DNA from: Chrysomallon squamiferum | Taxonomy: Eukaryota > Mollusca > Gastropoda > Neomphalida > Peltospiridae | Direction of reading: 5' to 3' | Assembly (NCBI GenBank): GCA_012295275.1 | Contig: CM022679.1 | Location: 13,315,415 to 13,379,414, forward strand | Length of the DNA: 64,000 nt | Shown here: positions 51,301-62,242 of the stretch, piece by piece | Layout: every line of letters begins with the position of its first letter | Position numbering within the stretch: position 1 is the first letter of the stretch | Translations under genes and position numbers: made by a program | Notes under the pieces: model-generated | Database searches by the model: none | Told to the model about the DNA's origin: nothing | Seen by the model: only the letters and a program-made list of their open reading frames with translations

Positions 51301-52461
51301 AGCATTGACTTGATACTTTAGCTTACTGAACAAAATGTAATACATTAATTTTACTCTTTGAACAATATCTGTAGTAAAATGATAATAATTAATATTATCA
51401 TTAATTATTCAGCATAACATGGCCGTAACTAGACTCTTTTTGAAATGAGGCAAAAACTGATGTATTTGAAGTCGCAACAATGCTGGTAGACTTCAAACAG
51501 TAACTGCAGATATAAACGAATTCATTACCATAGAATAGAGATTTATATTTTATATTTTTTAAATATAATCTTTGTATAAATTTCCCTTTTTTTAAATGTA
51601 CAAATCATCAATTTCGGTATGAGGCATTTGCTTCATTTGCCTCAACATTTGTAAGGCCATGCACATGTATATATGTGTTTGAAAATATAAAAACAAACTT
51701 ATAGTTACATTTGTTGTTTGTTATTTGTTATATCGAGTGTAGAGTTCTAACCTGTATTGAGCCATTCTGAAAGCCTACTGCCAGGTACTTGCCATCCATA
51801 GAGTACTGCAGTGAATACACTGAACCAAGACTTGCATCGAGTGGCTTCTCTTTTATTACTTGCACTTTAGTGAAAGTAGTTGGAACCTGTTTACCTGAAT
51901 ATAAATTTTTGGATTTTTAAAAAATTTGTAGAATTAAATAAAATATGTGTGTGTACATGTGTGTTTATGTATGTATATGTGTGTGTGTCTTTTCTTTTGT
52001 TCTTTTCATAAAGTATGGAGGAAAGATCTTCTTACATTTTAGTGATCACTTATTTTTAATTAAATTTAATTTTTAAACCTTTTAATGAAAAAACATTTTA
52101 ACTTTATAATTATTTCCATCACAATGATAACATACACCTTTTCTAAAACTGTTGATCTGAATAAAAGAAAAATAGCAAAATTGGTTTATGACATTTTAAA
52201 GTTCTACGAGTAAAAAGTACTAACTGAGTTAATACATTACCTGAACAAAAGTAAAATTATTACTACAGGTTTTTCTAGTTGGTTTTTTTTAATCCTTTTC
52301 CTGTTCAAAATAAAACTGTAAGAAGATAAAGTTACCTTTCTCTATGTCACGGCCAGCTTTCAGTGCTTCATCAAATCTTTCAAATCTTCTGCGAGCCATC
52401 TTGAAGGTTGTTGAGAAAAGCAGCTAATGTGTTGAAATTATTTCAGTTTATGCCACAAAAA
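48387..52461 (-). CDS. Seven-bladed WD40-repeat protein, family not identified
   Basis: Eight coding exons: 52461-52336 (ATG 52399), 51894-51752, 51212-51032, 50739-50633, 50367-50224, 49613-49533, 49089-48880, 48503-48387 (stop TGA); 348 residues, all GT-AG and phase-consistent. Seven WD units can be counted, for example VYSLQYSMDGKYLAVG, INCIDFDSDGYNFATAG and IFITGGWDNNIKIWD, enough for one beta-propeller with almost no extra domain. The N-terminus MARRRFERFDEALKAGRDIE is basic and then helical. A less usual segment is GPHICGDAIDISKRHILTGSW, where an expected WD blade is replaced by a Cys/Gly-rich loop. I cannot assign an ortholog; a scaffold role is the family default. An acceptor before the ATG (AG 52463-52462) points to a 5' non-coding exon upstream; one candidate ends at 53525. 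Confidence 0.9.
51421..51658. mobile_element. Short element with GGCC termini, candidate MITE
   Basis: Located in the intron between WD40 exons 2 and 3. The left end reads GGCCGTAAC and the right end, reversed, GGCCTTACA. Inside both ends lies GAGGCAAA (51448 region and, reversed, near 51640). Ends are imperfect and the flanking AT is too short to prove a target duplication. It resembles a non-autonomous DNA transposon of about 238 bp. Confidence 0.4.
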
Positions 52462-55400
52462 CTGAAGAATAAAAAATAGATATTAATATATTTCTTGAAG
52501 CCTTCAGTCATATTCCATTATGAAAATCTTCACCTGACAGATTTTGTGGCTGCATTTTTATGTGCAAATAAATCAAGATATGGCCTACTTCTAATCTCTC
52601 ATTAATAATAAAAATGAAATTGAAATTAATAACAAAACAGTAACAATATAAAGGTAAGTTAGCTGTGGACACCTTCTGGTTTCCTAATGTTGTATTAATG
52701 GCACTCACACAAATATGAGGGTTTTCTTTCCTGCCCTAAAAATCACACAACTAGCATTCAGTTTTTGTTACCTCTAGTACATAAAACATGACCATAAATC
52801 AAATCAACACGTGTATATGTGAACAGGTTATGCTATGACCAAATGTTTAAGCAGAATAAATAAACCTATATAGACAGTACTTAAAAGACAAAAACAACCA
52901 TAAACTTCCCTGTTAACATAACCAGAACATAAAGCATGCAGGTACACTGATATGCCTCCTGAACTTGTAAATACTACGGCTATTCTAAATACACATTTGA
53001 TCATGATATTACATTAAAATGAAGAATTCCATTTATTCAAGCTTGCGATAAAATATCCTATAGTTCACATGCTGAACTTTAACACCAGAGTTTACAGCCT
53101 TCTAAAATGTCAATTCCAATACCTCCATTGTAATACCAAAAGCTTGATATTTTTCATTTTCATATGCAATAGATATCATCTTTCTATTAAATTTAAAAAA
53201 AAAAAAATGAGTAAAATCAATTATTATAAGTATAAAACAGCATAAACATGAACAGTTTGAAAATAAACATTCTATTTTGTCTAAATCTATATTTTTAAAT
53301 AAAAAATCAAAGTAATGTTACAAAAAACAGAAGTTTTTAATAAGAAATAAATGAATTATAGATATATACCAACAAAAAAAAAAAAAAAAAAAAAGAGCTT
53401 GAACTGCATTAATATGTAGTGACAAATCACTTCAGAACCTTTTTCAGCATGACATTAGTACAAGTATACAAGTAATACAGTATCTTCAGTATTACTGTAT
53501 TTGTATATTAACTCTAAAGATTACCTTATTTACGATAGCTAGGCCAGAGTATGACTTATCCAGTGCTACAATCTAACAGGACTGACAGCTGAGCTAAAGC
53601 AAATCAGTGATTGCCCAGACAACCACTTGAATATTGATATGAACATTATACATCATTGATCCAACACTTACAAAGTGAGTAGACTTAATATTATTGAATA
53701 ATTGATTAAGCAAAAATAAGGGGTAAAATAAAGAAGGTTAAATGCAGAGCAACCTTATTAATTAGACCAGTATTATCTAATAACTTGTCATGTTTTAATT
53801 ACATTCAATAATAAATAAATACACAAAAATATGTAGACAAAATTTCTGAGGCATCTTACCCAACAGTTTCATAGGAAAGAAATAAACATTGTAATCCATT
53901 AACTATGAAGCATGCAGCTTTATGTATAAAAAGATAAATCAAGTCTTAACATGTTAAGAAATAATAGCAAACCTTTGAATTACTAGTCGAGGTCAACACT
54001 TGCTGCAGTTACAGTTGAATAGTCTTGAGCAATCACATTAAGGTTACATGTGTATGAGTGTCAGGAAGATTAACACATTAAGTGCTAATCTTTGTTCAAA
54101 TAGTACTGTGTATACAATGCAGGTTAATGATATACTAAACAGTAAATATGAAAATAAAATAAAATAATTTTACTACTTGTTCAAGAAACTAATCCTTCCA
54201 TTTAAAATATCTTAGTTACGTTTATTTTATTCATAATTATTATATATAAATATTTTTAAGCCATCAAAAAATTATATTTCTGTCATTTATTTATTAGTTG
54301 TATTTTTTTAACTGAAATTGCTTGTTAAAATTTTTAATAAAAATAGTCAGAAAATTTTATATTTAGTCCTTAATATTACAATGTAAATGTAAGTTTTAAA
54401 GATTTGTATTTATTGTAAAAGAACTATGTGAAATGATAAAATAACAAAAGAAAACCCTGAAAAATCACTTAAATATTCTTTATATGTAATGCTTGTAAAT
54501 GTAAGGGATTTTTTTAACATACTACGAACACATGAAAACAAGTACTTTCTGTAACATAATTCATTGTATGTGACATACAAAATGTATGAATCATTTGTAA
54601 ACACTTTTCTTTGAAAATCTAATTACTAACGAAGTGCCAACCAACAGTATATACAGATTTGTTGATTCCATCTATTTTCTAATATTGAATGCTTTACAAA
54701 AAGTGTTGTCAACAATTCCTGTTAAATTTGGGCCACTGATTATTTTATAGTCAAATTACACATAAAATAAATAAATAAATAAATAATTAATTAAAGTTTT
54801 AGATAGTTTTATTAAATTAAGTTCCTGCAATTAAAAATATACACACTTTTCCTAAAACTATTCTTAATTTAGACATGAGATGGGGAAAAGTAATATAAAT
54901 TTTCAGTTTGCTTTGTATGAAAAGAAAATTAAGGCAGTGCTTAATGTTTTAAGTAAACCATAGGTTTATAAGCCTTCATTATAATCTTATCTTTTATGCA
55001 GACACTGAAGAATGAAAATAACACAATGGGTAAAATCTATATACCCAACGTGGAAAACTGAATGTCTTTCACAACTACATATTATAACAAAAGCTTTATT
55101 CATGCCTCTTAATACCCTGTGGTTAAATGGTAAATTTATATAAGTCCTGGGATATATTTATTTATTTAATTATTTTTGTTATCTGCATGAGTGGAATAAG
55201 AAACACATTCTAATAATTTAAAAAAAAAAATGTTGTTTGTTTGTTTTAAACATTTTCATCAAGATACCTTAACAACTTTAAAAATGTTTTTCGAACTACT
55301 ATTATATTATTTGAACATATTAATAATAAAGCTCCTGGGATACACTATAGTTAAATTTTTTGTATCAGTCTATAGCCTGAATAATAGAAGGTAGTGTTGT

Positions 55401-55669
55401 TTTTCAAACTGTATATTAAAAGTAACTAAATAAATTAATTTACTCATAAGTAAAATTATGCTGTGCCAAAATAAGAAAAACATTTTTAATTAAAATAATA
55501 ATAACAAATAAAATGCGTATGTGTTTGTGTTTGTTATACACGATACTTTCATAAAACAAACAGAAACAAACATAAACTGTTTAAAATAAATTTCTGCCGT
55601 AAAGAAAATGTATTATAAGACCAAAATCATGAAAATGTCAGTTATAATCTTCAGTTCAATTCGACAATT

Positions 55670-55780
55670 TTATTTTATTTTATTTTATTTTATTTTATTT
55701 GTCTGTTGTATTGAGTATTGTTATTTTAATTAAATATTTGACAACAGTTTTCATTTGATTTTTTTGTTTGTTTGTTTCTT

Positions 55781-55828
<48 letters not shown>
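55670..55828. repeat. TTTTA repeats and long poly(T) tract
   Basis: TTTTA pentanucleotide run at 55670-55700, then about 47 consecutive T at 55782-55828. The Phe-rich ORF is an artefact. Confidence 0.9.
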
Positions 55829-55829
<1 letters not shown>

Positions 55830-56044
55830 TATGTTTTTTTTTAAACATTACAAAATCATTACAAAAGAACTGGACTGGTATTACTTTTTTTTTACCCGAA
55901 AATTATACGTCTTTAATTTAACTGTAGCACAAAATTCCATTCCTTTCGTTTGTCACTGTTTACTAATAGTGCAGACGATTTTTGTTCTTTTCTTATTTAC
56001 GTCCACTGTTTTATTACGATGCATTCTATTGGTTACATCTAGAC

Positions 56045-56297
56045 CAGTGATTCCCAACTTGGGACGCATATGATGGTGGTGGGGTAAATTTGAAAGCGAT
56101 ATAAATTATAATACGACCAAATTCAGTTATACTTCCTCTACACTGGAGCATCTGGCAGCACCTACGGGCAGGTTTTCTGCTTTATTTTACAGTAATTACA
56201 CTTTTATAAAAACAGTTTCTTTTTATATCAAAGGGGGACACAAACATTTTTTAAGTGTTGAGGTGGGGCATGGAGCAAAAAAGATTGGAAACCACAG
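56045..56297. mobile_element. Non-autonomous hAT-type MITE
   Basis: The left end CAGTGATTCCCAACTT and the reversed right end CTGTGGTTTCCAATCT are imperfect terminal inverted repeats of the classic hAT type. The flanking eight bases, ATCTAGAC and TTCCAGAC, match at six positions, as expected for an aged 8-bp target duplication. At 253 bp there is no room for a transposase; it would have been moved by an autonomous relative. Confidence 0.8.
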
Positions 56298-56866
56298 TTC
56301 CAGACCCAGCACTTGTACGTCATTGCTTCAGACAACTATACTTCTCTTTAATCAGAATAACCTACTTATATGCCCATGCTTATTGAAAGGTAATGTTACA
56401 TTTCCGCAAAAAGCTATCGTAAATTTATTATTATATCATAATGTTCATATATTTCTAGTTTCATTTTAAGCAATTGTAATGAACAACCCGGTCACACAAA
56501 AATACACATATTTTATTTAAAATGTCTCGATTTATTTATGCAGTAAATGAAGTACAATTGGCCGCAGTATGTGACACCTAACAACCATTTTAATAAAATG
56601 TTTTGAGGTGTCGATAACTGTTAGATTAGTCCAAAAAGGTTTTGCTTACAACAAAAAATACACTTGAAAACAGTGAATAAAGTACTCGCATGCAGTTGTA
56701 TTTCACTGTACAGAGCACTAAGACTGAATATTGTAATCAGAGCCAAATCAATTTTTTGCAGGTTTTTTTTATACATAATTTGAACAGTATTTATATTTTC
56801 TTCAAATAACTGTGTGTGTGTGTTCATGCGTATGTCAATTTCTGAAGTCAGGATTAATGCATCACA

Positions 56867-56868
<2 letters not shown>

Positions 56869-56945
<77 letters not shown>
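56869..56945. repeat. (CT)n microsatellite
   Basis: About 38 CT units. Ser-Leu and Arg-Glu ORFs over it are artefacts. Confidence 0.95.
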
Positions 56946-56949
<4 letters not shown>

Positions 56950-57066
56950 GTCCAATATTTGTTTTTATTATTGTTGTTTTTTCTCGATTACTTTATCCAG
57001 GTTAATATTATTAAGGATAAGAATATATCTTTGTATTACACATCAATTACGTCAAATAATAGTCTC

Positions 57067-57074
57067 TGACGTCA
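57067..57074. promoter_or_regulatory. Perfect CRE (TGACGTCA)
   Basis: Second exact palindromic CRE in the window, 2.9 kb upstream of the CBY1 ATG and beside another run of AAT (57190-57232). Confidence 0.25.
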
Positions 57075-57186
57075 TAATTATTAATTCCTGCGATAGTAAC
57101 TTTTTTATTATTTAATTCAAGATGTTTTCTTTCTTATACTAATTTCGTCCTAATTTGCAATCTTGTTTTCTTTGTTGTTGTTTTTT

Positions 57187-57233
<47 letters not shown>

Positions 57234-59997
57234 AAATGAAAAAATAAATAAAGCAACATAAATTTATAGAAGTTTAAATATAAGATGAGAATGTTTCCAT
57301 GGATATTTTATCTGTTTAGAGAAAAAGACAAATTCATAGCAATTTCTAATTTATCAAAGTCGGAAATGTGTCAATATTACGAAGTAAATGAGTTTAACTG
57401 AATTCAGTAACTATCAGTGTTTAGATTAGAACTTAATAAATTACTCTACTGCATAGTAATAATTTTAAAATGGACAACATTTTAGTCAACACCGTTTGTG
57501 TTTACTGAACTGGTTTATAATTTATGATCCGCCACTATACAAATTGAGCATAATCATTTTTACATGAGATATCAGTCTACTTCTAGACAAAATTTACCAG
57601 ATTGCAAGAAGATAAGAGTATGTAATTTAATGTAAATTTTCAGTTTAAACATTTAACTGTCGTATTAATTAGCTATAATAATGTAAGATATTCTTTTTCA
57701 GGATATATGGTTTATATTTCAATTTGTTTTATTTATTTATTTGCACACTGCAGTATTTAGAAACGTCGTACCTGTCCTGACTTGTACAAAACAGTAAACA
57801 CTGACAGTGTGACACTCATGACAGTGTTAATGTCAGTCATGATAATCACAGTGTTACGAATGTAAACAACAGAATTAATAATCATGAACATAATAAATCT
57901 AAAGGGTATATTATTGAATAAACTGAGTCTGAAAATATAAAATATCATCAACTGATTTATTTATAAATATAACAAGAATTAAGTAGATATTTTCGAAAAA
58001 AATAACTGAAAAAGTGATAATTTTTTAAAATATTTTTTACACAGATAAAATCATAAAATGGAAACAAATGAAAATATAATTTATATTATATAATTATTAT
58101 TTTAATGTTCATATTTATGGTCTAACTAAAACAATTTTTAAATTTTTTAATTATTATTATTATTATTTTAAACTTTTATAAATGTATAAAGTTACAGGTA
58201 TAAATGCATATTTTAATCAGTTTGGTCTTTAAAATTTTACTATTTCACCCATCACCTGGAACTGTTAGAGCTTGAAGATAAAAGATATTTCATTAATTGA
58301 TTCCAAAATAATATGTTCCAACCTGTGGAAATATGTATAGTATTATGATAATGTTATTATTTATAAATAACAATTAATTAGGTTTCTTTTTCAACATTTT
58401 CCATACTGATCAGATAATGACACATTTTAATAAATTTATTAGAACAAATAAATCAAAATGTCCATAATAAAGTAAAATAATATGAACTTCACTGATACCA
58501 TGCAAAAGATATTTTATTATCAATTTAATTTTTTTTTTTCATTATTATAGTTAATTTATGTTACAAAATGTATTTAAAATCCATTATATTTTTGTTTTAT
58601 TTCAGTTCCATTGACACCAGCATGCAGGTTAAATATAGATTAGAATTTGTTTCAGCAGGAATCTGCACCATTACATGATTTTAAACATGCATTAGGAATA
58701 CATTTTCTGTAATATATGCTTAAACAGGCAGTACCCATTTGAACGTTATTTTCTGAGCCATTAATCATGAATCTTAAATGTCATAGGTAATGATTTCAAA
58801 CATTGCATATTAATAAATATTATCCACTCGTGATAATTTCAGTAATAAAATATTTCAAATTTTGCAGCTTGGAATTCAATAACAGTGCATAAAGCTGTCA
58901 GTTGATAGTTGTTTATTTTTGTAAAGGGACACGTAACAGTATTGATGTAAAAAGATATATTTATACATCAATATTATTACTTAATTTTATTTTTGTTTAT
59001 TTTTTGTTTTTAGCTCAACTGAAATTGTTCTTCCTGTCACATTTTGAAGTGTATAAATTGTACATTTTGTATAAAGAAGCTGTATAATGTAATAATAACA
59101 ATTTAACTTTAAGAGAAACTGTATTTTTTAACAGTTTATTTCTGGCCATTACAAAATCTGAATAATGATGAATAATGTTAAAACTATACCGATGCATTCT
59201 GCTTACAAAATACATTATTCCCTTACTGCTATTTTATTAAATTTTACATGTGTCTTGCCCTTAATCAAATTTTCAATAAATAATCTGTATTAACTATTTC
59301 CACTGTCATTCATTGCTAGATTTGTTAAATTTTTCTTTAAGCTAATAAACTAATTGAAAACATTAAAAACCATTAAAAAGTTTTTTTTAAATGACACAAC
59401 CTAATCAAATTTTTAAAATTCATCATGATTAATGGTGTCCTATGATTTAATGTTCAGTTTTATTTTCATTCTTAATAATATCACTGTATACTTTTTTCTC
59501 TTTTGACAATGCACATACTAACATAGTTACTTGATTGCACCATTTTTAAAAATCATTAAAATGTAATTAATTCTTTAAGACATTTAATCTGTAGACATGG
59601 CTGTCTTATATTTAATTTCAGTTATTTACAACAGACTGTTATATCGTTAAAGTAAAAATGTTATTTATTTACTTAAAATCATGGCTGTTTCATTTTCTTT
59701 AATTAATAGTGGAAATAAATTCATTATTTTCATTTCATTTTTTTGTTTCAAATATCTTTATTTTTATCACTGCTTTTTAGTAAGACAGGAGTGCTTAAAT
59801 TTTTGGAATAATTTAAACCAAATATTTGTTTTTTCTTTCAAATTTGTTTTAAGTTACCTAACTCACTTTAACAGTTGAAAAAATGATTGTGAGATCAGTT
59901 TGAAAATGTACATATTTGTATATTCTTATTTCATGGATGAATTTCATTTATAAATAGGTATTCACATAGCTTTATATATATTTATATATATTTTCAG

Positions 59998-61480
59998 ATG
60001 CCACTATTTGGTAACAAGTTTTCACCAAAGAAAACCCCTCAAAGACGTGCTAGTTCACTGTCCAATTTGAACCTTGATGCTACACAGTCTCGCACAGAAT
60101 TTGGACTTGAATATGGGGCTGTGAAACTCAACTTGGGAGGGCATGATGTTAGTTTTGAAAATGGAATGTGGATTCATGGTTAGTAATATTATAAATATAT
60201 ACATTTTTTTTAAATGTGTGTTTGAATATACACAAGTGATACATATAAATTTATTTCTCTCTATTTTGGAGTATTTCATAGTAAAGAGTTGCAGTAGTGT
60301 ATAGCTAAATACCAGTTTAATTTCATCATAAACTTTAATAGACACAAATTATTTCATAAATTATAATTGTCAGATAAGCTATTAACAAATTTAATAAAAA
60401 GGCTGTGAGACTATTAACTATAATACATGTACGCATCTCTGTAATTACAATAACATTGTTTTATTTTAGAAAGTGGTGGGGGTACACCTAGTCATAAAGA
60501 GGTTATCAAGCTAAAGAAAGAAAATCAACATTTACAAGAAGAAAACAACTTCCTCAAATTAAAAATCGACATTCTTCTTGATATGGTAATGTTTCTAATT
60601 GTTATTTTTTATTTTTTTTAACTTATTGTAGTAAAGAAAATAATGGTTATAATTCTCTGACATCCAGGAGAATAAGCTCTATTATGTTTCAAAATCTGTT
60701 ATCACTTATTCACAGCATTCCTTAACTGAAACTAAACCTTTTTTTTAGCTAAAATAATAAATAGCAGTACTGCAGAAGTTACTCACTTCTAAACGTAACA
60801 GTATAATAATTTAGGAACTGTTTAAGAGTCATAATTTTAAGCTTTTAAAATAAAATTTATCATTATCTGTAAGCTTTATCCTTTATAAAATATTTGGTTA
60901 ACATCTAATAAAATATTAAAACAGTCGCATTTAAGGATTATAACTTTACTTTCAATGACAAATAATTATATTTCAAGAAAAATGTACGTTATTTATTAGC
61001 ATCGAATGAAACAGCATAAGTGAAATAATAAAATACTTGTGTTATTAATGCAGTTGATGTCATTATTTGAGGTTTTTATTTTAGAGGCAGTGATACTTAT
61101 ATAATGATGATATATATTTTGTTTATTCATTCCCATAGATTAATAAATAACCACATTTAATGATTTTACACTGAGTAGATAATGAACAATAGGGAATAAA
61201 AATTCAGAGAGACATTCACATGCACACACACACACACTTGTCATTTGCGTGAAAAGGTTTTGGCTAAGTTCCTAGAGTGTTGAATAATGACGTACGATAC
61301 ATGTTACTAAATGCTGCTATTTATTTAATGCATTATATTTTTACAATGAATCCAAGTTAGTTTGTTTATTTATTTATATATTCTTTTTGAATCTTGCAGT
61401 TAGCTGAAACATCGGCAGTGTCACAGTTTCACGCAAGTGAACTGAAGCAGCTACGAGAAATGAAGTCAAAGAAACGTTAG
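59998..61480 (+). CDS. CBY1: Chibby homolog 1 (CBY1), complete
   Basis: Small conserved antagonist of beta-catenin that also works at the ciliary base and distal centriole appendages. Exons: 59998-60178, 60470-60585, 61400-61480 (stop TAG); 125 residues against 126 in human. Seen: N-terminus MPLFGNKFSPKKTP; RRASSLSNL, with Ser20 at the place of the human Akt/14-3-3 site; then FGLEYG and FENGMWI. A leucine zipper has leucines at 75, 82, 89 and 96 within KENQHLQEENNFLKLKIDIL, the dimerising coiled coil. A basic tail KSKKR stands where the human nuclear signal lies. The ATG follows directly after an acceptor (AG 59996-59997), so the 5'UTR is in an upstream exon. A poly(A) signal sits at 61654-61659. 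Confidence 0.96.
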
Positions 61481-61653
61481 GAACAAACTGTCATGTGATC
61501 AGATCATTCTCAAGGCAGCATGATTTGTTCTATCATCATCATCATCATGCATTATTAACATTGCAAAAAATGTGAAGTATATTGACTAGGAACATTTTTA
61601 TTTTATTTTCATTTATGTAAATAGTATGACATCCGTCCATTTTATTTATTTAA

Positions 61654-61659
61654 AATAAA
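61654..61659 (+). terminator. CBY1 poly(A) signal
   Basis: AATAAA 174 bp after the CBY1 stop, followed by a T-rich stretch. Confidence 0.5.
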
Positions 61660-62013
61660 TATATTTTTTTTTTTTAATGGTTTTTTTTTTTTTTATTTTT
61701 GAAATGTAGATCTACCCGATTCTTGAACCTGTTCTGCATAGATATCTTTTTCATGAAATCCAATATTCAAATACTGCAGGGGTTAAAAACACTATTCTGA
61801 ACTAATATGAACTCAGCCATTAGAGTGCAACTGTCATTCATGTGTACTGACAGTCTTTGTTTCACTTTCAAAAAAGAAATGTTATTCCTTCTTTTTTGTG
61901 TGATGTTTTCAATTTACCTCACATCAAAAAATAAAATTCAAGTTTAAATGACAGAGACATTAGCAAACATTTAAATGATGACATTAACAAGTACTAAAAG
62001 TATCATAAATTAT

Positions 62014-62019
62014 TTTATT
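62014..62019 (-). terminator. Candidate TOP3A poly(A) signal
   Basis: AATAAA on the minus strand, about 225 bp past the stop at 62243. It faces the CBY1 signal, so the two genes converge with about 350 bp between signals. Confidence 0.4.
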
Positions 62020-62242
62020 TAACATCACACCACATAAAATATCGATTTAAATTGCACAGTTTTTTTGTGATTTGACATTAAAAGCACTCATTTTCAATTG
62101 GGAATTTCATACTTTGTTTTTCTAACATGTTATTTTTTATAACATGACACTGATGTAGTTTTTCTTTTAAACTTTTTCACACAAACACACACAACCACAC
62201 ATCAACATGTTTATATACAAAACAGACATCACATTCTGTCAC

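Larger units (their letters stand above)
52462..59997. other. Intergenic region between WD40 gene and CBY1
   Basis: The two genes are divergent here, so this interval should hold both promoters. Candidate non-coding exon ends on the minus strand are 53525 (AAG then GTAATC) and 57771 (CAG then GTACGA). A perfect CRE lies at 57067-57074. The rest is AT-rich text with T tracts, microsatellites and the hAT element at 56045. No coding exons were found. Confidence 0.5.

Noticed and set aside
60055-60345. Minus-strand 96-residue ORF
   Set aside because: Lies antisense to CBY1 exon 1 and has no recognisable features.
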